NCBI GenBank assembly: GCA_934725005.1 | Contig: CAKVBE010000002.1 | Span: 1 to 28,319, forward strand | From: an uncultured Rickettsiales bacterium | GTDB taxonomy: Bacteria > Pseudomonadota > Alphaproteobacteria > Rickettsiales > UBA1997 | Length of the DNA: 28,319 nt | Direction of reading: 5' to 3' | Shown here: piece by piece, positions 7,580-15,931 of the stretch | How positions within the stretch are numbered: position 1 is the first letter of the stretch | Layout of the letters: every line of letters begins with the position of its first letter | Translations under genes and position numbers: made by a program | Notes under the pieces: generated by a model | The model's database searches: none | What the model was told of the DNA's origin: nothing | Seen by the model: only the letters and a program-made list of their open reading frames with translations

Positions 7580-9637
7580 TTAATAATTACTACGTTTGAC
7601 TAATGTTTTATTACAATTAGACATAAGTTGAGAAGCCAAGCTAATATTATCATTAGCATAAAATTTATATAAGGAAGAATTAATAGTATAATTTTTTAAA
7701 TAATTATTTTGTAATTTAATATTATTATATAAAACTAAACTATCTTTAATTGATTTACGAGATGGATTATAATGATCATAATCATTATTATCGATAACTT
7801 GTTTGAAATTTTGTTTAAGAGTATTAAATAAAGTAGTAAATACACTATATAAAACTAAAATATTATTTTTAACAGCAAGATTATCATCTTTAATTGTTTC
7901 ATCAATATGTAAAATATCACCTTGTACATTTACAAAAGAACCAAGTTCTTGAATATAAGGTTTAACAGGTAAAATCATACGAGCATAATCAATATATTTA
8001 TTATAATGATGACCTTGATAAATAGTATAAATATTTGCTAAATTAGTATTTTTAGCAAAATAATCAAAATTTTTATCAACGTTTAATAAATATAAACAAT
8101 CTAACATATTTAAATCAGTATCTTTATATTTAGTTTGAATATTAAGATATAATTTATTATATAAATCAATATCTGGATAAATATAATTAAAATTGTTTTT
8201 AGTAATATTTTTAGAAATAGACATTAAACGTTCTTTCATAATTGTAAATAAATTAGCAAGAGATTCAGTTTTAAATAAATTTAAATTTAATAAAAAACTT
8301 GGATTTTTTTTAACACTTAAATATTTACAAAAAGTATTATTACCTTCAATAAATTTAATAATAGTTTTTAATTTAAAACCAAAAAAATAAGTAGGATACA
8401 TTAAATTAGTACGAATACCAAAAGTAATAATAGATAAAGCAGTTGCTAAATATTGTTTACGTAATCTGACATTTAAAAGAGGTAATTCACTTTTTAAATT
8501 TGAACCAAAAATAAAGCACATATCAGTATTACTTAAGCTAGCAACTTTGCCATTAAATAAATAATTAGAATTAAAATCATTATTTATAAAAAGTTTATCT
8601 TGAATACTATATTTATTTGGATTACCAATAATATCCATAAATTTTGAAGCTGTAAAGATTATTTCATTATTAAGTAATTCACCAAAATAACAACCAATAT
8701 TTAAAGTAGATTTTTTAGAAAGTAAATCCGCTTTTAATGTATAAAAAACTTCATTCCAAGTAATATTGCAATATTCACCAGCAGCATTAACATATAATGG
8801 TTTTAAAATACGTTGTTTATATAAACCATCATACATATAACGAACTTTATCAGAAATCCAATTTAAATTTAAATTATAATTAATACGTGGAGTAATTTTA
8901 ACAATATTTGAACCAAAGAAATGAACTGTTATAAATGAACCTAAACTATCTAATGCATCAAAAGAATTTAAACGTTTTAAATTCCAAGGTCTATAAGCAA
9001 AAGCATTAGAATGTGAAGTTAAAGCACCTACTGGACATAAATCAATAACATTACCAGAGAATTCACAATCTGCAAATTTAGTTTCAACATAAGAACTAAT
9101 TTCGGAATTAATACCACGACCAATAATACCAACAAGAGTACTACCAACAACTTCAGCAAAAAAACGGGTACATCTAGTACAATTAATACAACGATTCATA
9201 ACTGTTTTAACTAAACTACCACGATCTTTATTTAAAATTGCTTTTTTATAACTAAAAGTATGACGAGATCTATCAGTACCAAAGTTATAACTATAATCTT
9301 GTAAATCGCATTCGCCACCTTGATCACAAGATGGACAATCCATTGGGTGATTAATTAATAAAAATTCTAAAACATCTTGACGTAATCTGCGAACACGTGC
9401 ACTATTGTAATCAACAATATCATTTGGTCTAACACTTGTAGCACATAAAGGAGCAGGTTTACGATCAGCACCTATGATACCTAAACATAATCTACAATTA
9501 CCAGAAACAGGTAATTGGTTATGATAACATAAGTGAGGTACTCTTATATTAAGTGAAAGTAATACTTCAATATATGTAAAATTTGTATATTTATTTAAAT
9601 CTAAGAATGATTTGTTAAGTTTAATAAAATTAGACAT
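7580..9637 (-). CDS. nad11: NADH dehydrogenase subunit 11 (75 kDa / NuoG), full length
   Basis: This is the largest peripheral-arm subunit of complex I. It relays electrons from the flavin side through iron-sulfur clusters. It has 685 residues and all ligands are visible: 2Fe-2S site C37, C48, C51, C65; N5-type site H97, C101, C104, C110 (HPMDCPSCDQGGEC); N4-type site C150, C153, C156 and C201 (CPVGALTS). The molybdopterin-like C-terminal half is present but diverged. In many mitochondria this gene is nuclear or split, whereas here it is whole. It heads a minus-strand block, divergent from nad2, with nad1 25 nt downstream. NADH- or ferredoxin-side partners (51 and 24 kDa) are not encoded here. 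Confidence 0.97.
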   Translation of the reverse strand: MSNFIKLNKSFLDLNKYTNFTYIEVLLSLNIRVPHLCYHNQLPVSGNCRLCLGIIGADRKPAPLCATSVRPNDIVDYNSARVRRLRQDVLEFLLINHPMDCPSCDQGGECDLQDYSYNFGTDRSRHTFSYKKAILNKDRGSLVKTVMNRCINCTRCTRFFAEVVGSTLVGIIGRGINSEISSYVETKFADCEFSGNVIDLCPVGALTSHSNAFAYRPWNLKRLNSFDALDSLGSFITVHFFGSNIVKITPRINYNLNLNWISDKVRYMYDGLYKQRILKPLYVNAAGEYCNITWNEVFYTLKADLLSKKSTLNIGCYFGELLNNEIIFTASKFMDIIGNPNKYSIQDKLFINNDFNSNYLFNGKVASLSNTDMCFIFGSNLKSELPLLNVRLRKQYLATALSIITFGIRTNLMYPTYFFGFKLKTIIKFIEGNNTFCKYLSVKKNPSFLLNLNLFKTESLANLFTIMKERLMSISKNITKNNFNYIYPDIDLYNKLYLNIQTKYKDTDLNMLDCLYLLNVDKNFDYFAKNTNLANIYTIYQGHHYNKYIDYARMILPVKPYIQELGSFVNVQGDILHIDETIKDDNLAVKNNILVLYSVFTTLFNTLKQNFKQVIDNNDYDHYNPSRKSIKDSLVLYNNIKLQNNYLKNYTINSSLYKFYANDNISLASQLMSNCNKTLVKRSNY

Positions 9638-9842
9638 AGTTAAGTATAATTATTATATTATGGGTTAAAAGAAACACAGTATGTAATAAGATCCAAGAAT
9701 ATAATTATAAAGTTTAAATAATTAAATATGACTTTTCAAAAATAAAAACTATTTTTAATAACATAACATACAGTAAGTAATATGTTTAAATAATTTAATA
9801 ATTTTAAATTATTTACTTCATAATTAAACACTTATACACAGC
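9638..9842. promoter_or_regulatory. Divergent spacer between nad11 and nad2: candidate bidirectional promoter / control region
   Basis: This 205-bp spacer is the longest non-genic stretch of the circle and the start point of two opposite transcription blocks. I find no RNA gene or reading frame in it. It contains an AT-only inverted repeat, TAAATAATTTAA at 9787-9798 and TTAAATTATTTA at 9804-9815 with a 5-base loop, 27 bp before the nad2 ATG. It also holds an 11-mer AAGAATATAAT (9695-9705) that recurs at the only other divergent junction. A promoter is inferred from position alone; a replication origin is a further possibility. Confidence 0.45.
9787..9815. repeat. 12-bp perfect inverted repeat upstream of nad2
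   Basis: The arms TAAATAATTTAA and TTAAATTATTTA are separated by TAATT. It is placed in the control-region candidate 27 bp before nad2. It could form a cruciform or a 5'-UTR hairpin, or be a chance product of an A/T-only stretch. Confidence 0.55.
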
Positions 9843-11327
9843 ATGTTAAACACTATTTTTTTACAAGATATCTTATATTTAATTCCTGAATTTTTTTTTA
9901 TTGCAACAATAATTATTATATTAGTATATAGTATATTTATTTCTAATAAATATATATTATTAAATAATAAAAAATACAACACTCCTATTATTACAAACAT
10001 TGTTAATAATATTATTCTTTTTTCTTTCTTCATTTTAATCATTTTATATGCTTTAAACTTAAATGTTACTCAAATTTTATTTACAGGTCAATTTACTATT
10101 AATTATTATACTCAAATTGGTAAAATTATAACTTTAAGTATTGCAATTTTATGTTTATTAACTTTCAATAATTATCTTAAAGATAATCAAATAAATAGTT
10201 ATGAATATTTAATTTTAACTCAAATTGCAATTTTAAGTATTTGTTTATTATTAAATACAAATGATTTATTACATTACTATATTATTATCGAACTTCAAAG
10301 TTTATGTTTTTATACTATAACAGCTTTAAAAAAAAATAATATTTATTCTTCTGAAGCTGGTCTTAAATATTTTATTTTAGGTTCTATTATTTCTGGTTTA
10401 CTCTTATTAGGTATCGCATTACTTTATGGTATGACCGGTTTAACAAATTTAAAAGAACTTTCTTTATTTTTATTAACAACCAAATATAACAAATTAATTA
10501 TTTTTAGTTTCATTTTAATTTATTCTAGTTTATTATTTAAATTAACTGTTGCTCCTTTCCATGTTTGGGCTCCAGATGTATATGAAGGTACACCAAGTAT
10601 TATTACTTTATTCTTTAACTCTGTACCAAAATTAGCATTAATTGTTATGTTAATAAAATTCCTTAATGTTGTCTTTTTTAATTTTATTGAAATTTGGCAA
10701 ATTTTAATGATTATTAATATTATTTTATCTTTAGTTATTGCTACATTTAATACTTTTAAACAATATAAAATTAAACGTTTCTTAATTTTCAGTTCAATGA
10801 CTCATATTGGTTATATTTTACTTGGTATAACTACAGGTACTATTGAAGGTATTCAAAGTATTTTTGTTTATTTTATTATTTATATTGTTTCTATTTTAAA
10901 TATTTGGAGTATTTATATTTATTTTAATAATAAAATTAAATATTTATCAGATTTATCTTATATTTATAAATATAATAAAACTTTAGGTTTAAGTTTTGTT
11001 ATAACTATGTTTTCTATGGCAGGTGTTCCTCCAATGGCAGGTTTCTTAGCTAAATTTTATTCTTTCTTTGTATGCATAGAAAATAATTTTTATCTTTTAG
11101 CAATAATCGGTGTATTATTAAGTATAATTTGTACTTTTTATTATATTAGATTCTTAAAAATTATTTATTTTGAAAATTCTAAAAAATATTTAATTCTTAA
11201 TCATAATTTAAGTAAAAATACTGCTTTAGTTATAAGTTTAACAAGTATTTTATTATTTTATATATTTATTAATCCATCATCCATTTTTATTATTGCTCAT
11301 AAAATTGCTTTAAGTTTATGTTTATAA
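9843..11327 (+). CDS. nad2: NADH dehydrogenase subunit 2
   Basis: This is an antiporter-like proton-pumping subunit (NuoN/ND2) of complex I. It has 494 residues, the long form typical of bacteria and protists, with about 14 membrane helices. The core signature FKLTVAPFHVWAPDVYEGTPSIITLFFNSVPKLA (about 231-264) carries the conserved Lys and Pro of the discontinuous helix. FSMAGVPPMAGFLAKF (about 390-405) is the second hallmark, with its Lys. It is the first gene of the plus block. Its end overlaps the rps10 start by 10 bp (ATGTTTATAA). Confidence 0.97.
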   Translation: MLNTIFLQDILYLIPEFFFIATIIIILVYSIFISNKYILLNNKKYNTPIITNIVNNIILFSFFILIILYALNLNVTQILFTGQFTINYYTQIGKIITLSIAILCLLTFNNYLKDNQINSYEYLILTQIAILSICLLLNTNDLLHYYIIIELQSLCFYTITALKKNNIYSSEAGLKYFILGSIISGLLLLGIALLYGMTGLTNLKELSLFLLTTKYNKLIIFSFILIYSSLLFKLTVAPFHVWAPDVYEGTPSIITLFFNSVPKLALIVMLIKFLNVVFFNFIEIWQILMIINIILSLVIATFNTFKQYKIKRFLIFSSMTHIGYILLGITTGTIEGIQSIFVYFIIYIVSILNIWSIYIYFNNKIKYLSDLSYIYKYNKTLGLSFVITMFSMAGVPPMAGFLAKFYSFFVCIENNFYLLAIIGVLLSIICTFYYIRFLKIIYFENSKKYLILNHNLSKNTALVISLTSILLFYIFINPSSIFIIAHKIALSLCL

Positions 11328-11674
11328 AATCTTCAAAAAATTCTCAATATTATATTCTTAAATTTACAAGCTCAAATAAACATGCTTTTCAAAATAATAT
11401 AAATAAAGTAAAATTATTATTACAAAACTCAAATATACCAAATTTTGTATATAGTACTTTACCAACAAAAAAAAAAAAATATTATATATTAAGATCACCG
11501 CATGTTTATAAAAAATCAATTGAAACTTTTGAAGAACAAATATATACTTCAACTTTTAAAATTCAAATCTTTGATTCAAAAGCATATTTACAAATGTTTT
11601 ATTTATTAAATTTTTTAAAACAAAACACACCAACTTCTGTAAATATGACTATTATTTTATCTCATAATGTCTAA
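11318..11674 (+). CDS. rps10: Ribosomal protein S10 (uS10)
   Basis: uS10 is a protein of the small-subunit head. It has 118 residues. The identifying motif is YYILRSPHVYKKSIETFE (about 55-72), equivalent to the family's VLRSPHVNKKSREQFE. The remainder is diverged and rich in Lys and Asn. It overlaps nad2 by 10 bp and nad9 by 8 bp, so all three are on one transcript. Confidence 0.92.
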   Translation: MFIKSSKNSQYYILKFTSSNKHAFQNNINKVKLLLQNSNIPNFVYSTLPTKKKKYYILRSPHVYKKSIETFEEQIYTSTFKIQIFDSKAYLQMFYLLNFLKQNTPTSVNMTIILSHNV

Positions 11675-12257
11675 ACAAATATATTATAATAATGTTAAAC
11701 TTTATATTAATTTCAGTAAATCTATTTTAAATATGTTACCAAATTATATTCAAGCCTCTATATATTCTAATAGAGAATTAACTTTTATAATTAATAAAAA
11801 TTACAATACATTAGTTATAAATTTTTTAAAAAAATATACAAATAGTCAATACCAAACAATGTCTGATATGTGTGCTGTTGATTATCCAACTAAAACATAT
11901 CGTTTTGAAATTATTTATACTTTATTAAGTCTTGTTTATAACTCTAGAATTAAAATTAAAACTTATCTTAAAGAATTAGATTCTATTGAAACTATAACAA
12001 ATTTATATAAAGGTGCAAATTGGTGGGAACGTGAAATTTATGATTTCTTCGGTATTTATTTTACAAATAATACTGATTTACGTCGTATTTTAACTGATTA
12101 TGGTTTTACAGGTCATCCTTTACGTAAAGATTTCCCTTTAGTTGGTTATTATGAAGTTATTTACGATGATATTGAAAAATGTATTAAACGTACAGCTATT
12201 GAATATTCTCCTAAATTTAAATCTTATTATAATTTTGATAATTTCTATTCATTATAA
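11667..12257 (+). CDS. nad9: NADH dehydrogenase subunit 9 (30 kDa / NuoC)
   Basis: This is a peripheral-arm subunit that packs against nad7 near the quinone site. It has 196 residues. The family signature GANWWEREIYDFFGIYFTNNTDLRRILTDYGFTGHPLRKDFPL lies at 116-158. The N-terminal 60 residues are weakly conserved but fit the fold. It overlaps rps10 by 8 bp, and rps11 starts 2 bp after it. Confidence 0.97.
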   Translation: MSKQIYYNNVKLYINFSKSILNMLPNYIQASIYSNRELTFIINKNYNTLVINFLKKYTNSQYQTMSDMCAVDYPTKTYRFEIIYTLLSLVYNSRIKIKTYLKELDSIETITNLYKGANWWEREIYDFFGIYFTNNTDLRRILTDYGFTGHPLRKDFPLVGYYEVIYDDIEKCIKRTAIEYSPKFKSYYNFDNFYSL

Positions 12258-12259
12258 AA

Positions 12260-12880
12260 ATGTATTTAATAACAAATCAACAAGTCGCAAATACAAAAAA
12301 TACTATTTCATTAACCAAATATAATAAATTTCAAATAAATTCATCTATTTCAAAAAAAACAAAACAAGCCATTAAGACTTACGATCAACAAAAAACTAAA
12401 AAAAATTTAAAATTTTTAAAAATCTACCAAAGCAATACTTTTTATTTACAAAATTATAAAATATTCTTTCAACAATTAAGTTTAAATACTAATATCATCA
12501 ATATTTATATACAAACAACTTTAAATAATATGTTTATTACTATTTCTACTAAAAATACAATTTTAACTAAATCATTAGCTGCAATTGGTTTTAAAGGTAA
12601 ATCTAAACAAACTTCTTATGCTTATAAAACTTTTGCAGAATTCTTAGTTACTGAATTACAAAATTTTGCAGAACAAACTAAATCTCAAATTATTGTTAAT
12701 ATTTTTGCAAAATCTATAAATCATAAATTAAAAGTATTTTTAAAAATTTTAAATACAAATAATATTAAAATCAATAAAATATATGATATTACTCCGATAC
12801 CATATAATGGTTGTCGAAAAAAAAAAATTTCAATTAAAAAAAAAAAAAAATCTATGATAAAATATTTATCTTATAGATAA
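12260..12880 (+). CDS. rps11: Ribosomal protein S11 (uS11) with N-terminal extension
   Basis: uS11 lies on the small-subunit platform. The conserved core begins near residue 82 and includes NMFITISTKNT (90-100), AAIGFKGKSKQTSYAYKTFAEFL (107-129) and the C-terminal DITPIPYNGCRKKK (176-189). The protein has 206 residues against about 129 in E. coli: about 80 extra N-terminal residues with no recognisable domain, and a poly-Lys tail (187-197). The alpha-operon partners rps13 and rps4 are elsewhere. Confidence 0.93.
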   Translation: MYLITNQQVANTKNTISLTKYNKFQINSSISKKTKQAIKTYDQQKTKKNLKFLKIYQSNTFYLQNYKIFFQQLSLNTNIINIYIQTTLNNMFITISTKNTILTKSLAAIGFKGKSKQTSYAYKTFAEFLVTELQNFAEQTKSQIIVNIFAKSINHKLKVFLKILNTNNIKINKIYDITPIPYNGCRKKKISIKKKKKSMIKYLSYR

Positions 12881-12891
12881 TTTTTTAATTA

Positions 12892-12925
12892 TATAGATTT
12901 ATAGCTTATTTTCTATAAATCTATA
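12892..12925. repeat. 13-bp perfect inverted repeat between rps11 and nad5
   Basis: Arms TATAGATTTATAG (12892-12904) and CTATAAATCTATA (12913-12925) with an 8-base loop fill the middle of the 62-bp spacer, the only sizeable gap inside the plus block. The arms contain G/C pairs, which makes chance less likely than for the A/T-only repeats. In RNA it forms a stable hairpin and is a candidate cleavage or mRNA-end signal separating rps11 from nad5. Confidence 0.7.
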
Positions 12926-12942
12926 AAATCTTTTTTAAAAAT

Positions 12943-14940
12943 ATGTATTTACTTATAGTATTCATTCCTTTATTATCTGCATTTATTACTGGTTTTTTTG
13001 GAAATTTCTTAACTAAAAAAGGTACTACAAAAATCGCAAGCATTTTTATATTTATTGCTTGTATATTATCTTATATAATTTTTTATGAAGTTTGTTTCTG
13101 TATGAGTCCTTGCTATATTACTTTAAGTCCTTGGATTATTGCAGGTTCTTTTAAATTATATTGGGATTTTATATTTGATAGTTTAACTGCAACAATGCTT
13201 GTTGTTGTTTTAACTATATCTACTGTTGTTCATATTTATTCTATAAGCTATATGGCAAATGATCCACATATAAATCGTTTTATGGCTTATTTATCTTTAT
13301 TCACTTTCTTTATGTTAGTTTTAGTAACCGCTAATAATTATATTCAAATGTTTGTCGGTTGGGAAGGTGTTGGTTTATGTTCTTATTTATTAATTAATTT
13401 TTGGTATACACGTATCCAAGCAAATAAAGCTGCTATTAAAGCAATGTTAGTTAATCGTGTAGGTGATATTAATATTATTTTTGCTATTGTTACATTATTT
13501 TACGTATTTAAATCTGTAGATTATTCTACTGTATTTGCATTAGCTCCATATTTCACTGAAAATACTATTAATATTTTTAATTTTGATATAAATGTTTTAA
13601 ATTTAATTTGTATTTTTATATTTATAGGTGCTGTTGGTAAATCTGCTCAAGTAGGTTTACATATTTGGTTACCAGATGCTATGGAAGGTCCTACACCTGT
13701 TTCTGCATTAATTCATGCTGCAACAATGGTTACTGCAGGTGTTTTTGTTATTTGTCGAAGTTCTTTTATTTTTGAATTTGCTCCAACTGCATTAACTGTC
13801 GTTACTATAGTTGGTGCAATTACAACCTTTTATGCTGCTACTATTGGTTTAGTTCAAAACGATTTAAAAAAAGTTATCGCTTATTCTACTTGTAGTCAAT
13901 TAGGTTATATGATTTTTGCTTGTGGTATTTCTGGTTATAACGTTAGTATGTATCACTTAACTAATCATGCATTCTTTAAAGCTTTATTATTCTTAAGTGC
14001 AGGTTCCGTTATTCACTCTATGCATGATGAACAAGATATGCGTCGTATGGGTGGTTTATTAAAAGTTTTACCATTTACTTATGCTATGTTCATGATTGGT
14101 TCTTTTGCATTATTAGGTTTCCCATTCTTATCTGGTTACTATTCTAAAGATTTACTTTTAGAATTATCTTTTGCAAATTATACAATATCAAGTCATTTTG
14201 CTTACATTTTAGGTACATTAGCTGCTTTCTGTACAGCCTTTTACTCTATGCGTTTATTAATGTTAACTTTTATTGTTCCAACAAATGCATATAAATCTGT
14301 ATATACTAGTGCTCATGATGCTCCATTATTAATTGCTCTTCCTTTAACAATTTTATCTATTTTTAGTATTTTTGTTGGTTATTTCTTTAGAGAAATGGCT
14401 GTTGGTTTTGGTAGTAATTTTTGGAACAATGCTTTATTTCTTAATTTTAGTAATAATGCTATGGTAGAAGCTGAATTCTTACCTTTTACAATTAAAATTT
14501 TACCTGTTGTTATAAGTCTTTTAGGTCTTATTTTAGCTACAATTATTTATGAATATTTTACTAAATATTTAAATAATTTAATTAATAATAATTTCTTTAG
14601 AGAACTTTATATGTTCTTAAATAAAAAATGGTATTTTGATAAATTATATTCTGAATCTATTTACCAAAAAGTTTTATTTATGAGTTATAATCCTTTATAT
14701 GCAGTTTTTGATAAAGGTATTTTTAATGTATTAGGTCCTAGAGTATTAAATAACACATTAGAAGATTTAAGTACTAAAACTTCTGAAATTCAAACTGGTT
14801 TCTTTTATCACTATGCATTAATTTTCTTAATTAGTATTACTTTATTAATTATAATTAGTAGTGTTTCTTTCTTTAACACTTTAATTGTATTATTTGTTAT
14901 TTTCTTTTTTGTTTATAAACAACCAAAAAATAACAAATAA
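12943..14940 (+). CDS. nad5: NADH dehydrogenase subunit 5
   Basis: This is the distal antiporter-like pump (NuoL/ND5) with the long lateral helix. It has 665 residues, full length. MFVGWEGVGLCSYLLINFWYTR (about 136-157) carries the essential Glu141. VGLHIWLPDAMEGPTPVSALIHAATMVTAGVF (about 240-271) carries the discontinuous-helix residues. The C-terminal part (about 530-665) holds the lateral helix and a final anchor. It follows a 62-bp spacer with a hairpin. It is the last gene of the plus block and faces rpl5 tail to tail. Confidence 0.98.
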   Translation: MYLLIVFIPLLSAFITGFFGNFLTKKGTTKIASIFIFIACILSYIIFYEVCFCMSPCYITLSPWIIAGSFKLYWDFIFDSLTATMLVVVLTISTVVHIYSISYMANDPHINRFMAYLSLFTFFMLVLVTANNYIQMFVGWEGVGLCSYLLINFWYTRIQANKAAIKAMLVNRVGDINIIFAIVTLFYVFKSVDYSTVFALAPYFTENTINIFNFDINVLNLICIFIFIGAVGKSAQVGLHIWLPDAMEGPTPVSALIHAATMVTAGVFVICRSSFIFEFAPTALTVVTIVGAITTFYAATIGLVQNDLKKVIAYSTCSQLGYMIFACGISGYNVSMYHLTNHAFFKALLFLSAGSVIHSMHDEQDMRRMGGLLKVLPFTYAMFMIGSFALLGFPFLSGYYSKDLLLELSFANYTISSHFAYILGTLAAFCTAFYSMRLLMLTFIVPTNAYKSVYTSAHDAPLLIALPLTILSIFSIFVGYFFREMAVGFGSNFWNNALFLNFSNNAMVEAEFLPFTIKILPVVISLLGLILATIIYEYFTKYLNNLINNNFFRELYMFLNKKWYFDKLYSESIYQKVLFMSYNPLYAVFDKGIFNVLGPRVLNNTLEDLSTKTSEIQTGFFYHYALIFLISITLLIIISSVSFFNTLIVLFVIFFFVYKQPKNNK

Positions 14941-14942
14941 TT

Positions 14943-14969
14943 AATGAACTATTATAAAACTATACCTGC
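14943..14969. terminator. Candidate bidirectional 3'-end signal, copy 1 (AATGAACTA-N13-CCTGC)
   Basis: AATGAACTA at 14943-14951, 13 bases, then CCTGC at 14965-14969, all in the gap between nad5 (plus) and rpl5 (minus). The same two blocks with exactly the same spacing occur at the other convergent junction, 27114-27140. It starts 2 bp after the nad5 stop and ends 7 bp before the rpl5 stop. A terminator or protein-binding role is inferred from position and recurrence. Confidence 0.55.
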
Positions 14970-14970
14970 G

Positions 14971-15000
14971 TTTAAGCTATACATTAAAATATAGCTTAAA
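14971..15000. repeat. 11-bp perfect inverted repeat at the rpl5 3' end
   Basis: Arms TTTAAGCTATA (14971-14981) and TATAGCTTAAA (14990-15000) flank an 8-base loop. It covers the last codons and stop of rpl5 and lies 30 bp after the nad5 stop, just beyond the shared junction motif. The G/C pairs in the stem argue against pure AT noise. Either strand's transcript could form it, so it may protect or define both mRNA ends. Confidence 0.65.
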
Positions 15001-15513
15001 AAAATTTAAATAAAAAATATTATTATAAAGATTAACTTCATGAATTTTTGAAAAAATAAAAGTTGTTTTAATATCAAATTCATTTAAGATTGTTTTATAA
15101 ATCGGATTTTTTACTAATTTTTCTAAATAATAAGAATAAGTATTAGCAATAGTAAAACTATAATTATACATTGTATCAAAAGAATTTAATGTCAATTTAT
15201 TTTGAATTTCAGGTTGATTAAAAAAATTTATAATTAAAAAATTTAAGTATTTATACATTAAAGATTTTGTTAAATAAAATTTCATACCTAAAATTTTATT
15301 ATTTTTTTTATTTAAAATAACAAAATAACCATTTTTTTCAAATAATTGTTTAAAAAAAAAGAAAATACAAAGTATAGCGAATTTATTATTTAAAGTTTTA
15401 TGAAAACTAATTAAAATTTGAATTCGTTGTAAATCAGTGTAATTATAAGCTGTTTTATAATGTATTTTTAAATAACGATTATGATTTATATAAGTTAAAT
15501 AAAGAGGAAACAT
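14977..15513 (-). CDS. rpl5: Ribosomal protein L5 (uL5), diverged
   Basis: uL5 contacts the P-site tRNA and the central protuberance of the large subunit. It has 178 residues, the family length. Overall similarity is low, but the order of features fits: N-terminal YLKIHYKTAY (14-23), then LGMKFYLTKSLMYKYLNFLI (75-94), equivalent to the family's iG-kvtLRg--MY-FL--Li. Next comes NSFDTMYNYSFTI (110-122), equivalent to FD--GNY--Gi, and finally EFDIKTTFIFSK (145-156), like the family's GlDI-ivTtak. Its place after rpl14 matches the bacterial spc order rpl14-rpl24-rpl5. It is the last gene of minus block 2. Confidence 0.78.
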   Translation of the reverse strand: MFPLYLTYINHNRYLKIHYKTAYNYTDLQRIQILISFHKTLNNKFAILCIFFFFKQLFEKNGYFVILNKKNNKILGMKFYLTKSLMYKYLNFLIINFFNQPEIQNKLTLNSFDTMYNYSFTIANTYSYYLEKLVKNPIYKTILNEFDIKTTFIFSKIHEVNLYNNIFYLNFFKLYFNV

Positions 15514-15532
15514 ACGAACTTTCTAAAATAAT

Positions 15533-15928
15533 TTATAAAATATTAATAGCATTAATATTTATTTTTATAGAATATAAACGAAATTCTTTTAAAGTAAGAC
15601 CAAAAACAGTTGAACCTGTTAAAGTTAATTTTGTACGTGTTTTTTTATTTTTAAAATTAATATTATTTATTAAAATACAACCATTATTATCAAAACTAAT
15701 GCGTTGACCATTAAAACGAGGTTTTGTATATTTTGATTTAATAATTAATGCATTAAATACCTGACCTTTTTTAATTGTTGTTTTTTTATGAATTTTTAAT
15801 TCTTGTACAGAAATTTTAATAATTTTATTTAATTTAGCATTATTTTTAAATTTAAATGTTTTAAAACATTTAACAACATTTGCACCACTATTATCGTAGA
15901 CTCTTAATTTAGAACAATTTTGAATCAT
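15533..15928 (-). CDS. rpl14: Ribosomal protein L14 (uL14)
   Basis: uL14 sits at the subunit interface of the large subunit. It has 131 residues, the normal length. SKLRVYDNSGANVVKCFK (6-23) matches the N-terminal signature L-v-DNSGAk-v-ci. The second strand pair is at KKGQVFNALIIKSKY (53-67), followed by SFDNNGCILIN (77-87). The C-terminal STVFGLTLKEFR (106-117) matches the family's RIFGPV-rELR. It starts 3 bp after rps2. Confidence 0.95.
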   Translation of the reverse strand: MIQNCSKLRVYDNSGANVVKCFKTFKFKNNAKLNKIIKISVQELKIHKKTTIKKGQVFNALIIKSKYTKPRFNGQRISFDNNGCILINNINFKNKKTRTKLTLTGSTVFGLTLKEFRLYSIKININAINIL

Positions 15929-15931
15929 TTA

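Noticed and set aside
8193..8390. Plus-strand open frame of 65 codons
   Set aside because: It lies wholly antisense inside nad11 with no family features; a shadow of the AT-rich coding sequence.
8920..8928. AATGAACTG, near match to the convergent-junction motif
   Set aside because: It lies inside nad11 coding sequence, differs at the last base and has no CCTGC at the right distance.
9824..10042. Minus-strand open frame of 72 codons at the start of nad2 (similarly 11364-11552 opposite rps10)
   Set aside because: These are antisense shadows of nad2 and rps10. The composition is hydrophobic only because the opposite frame is.
12142..12324. Plus-strand 60-codon frame overlapping nad9 and rps11
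   Set aside because: It is an out-of-frame reading across two well supported genes.
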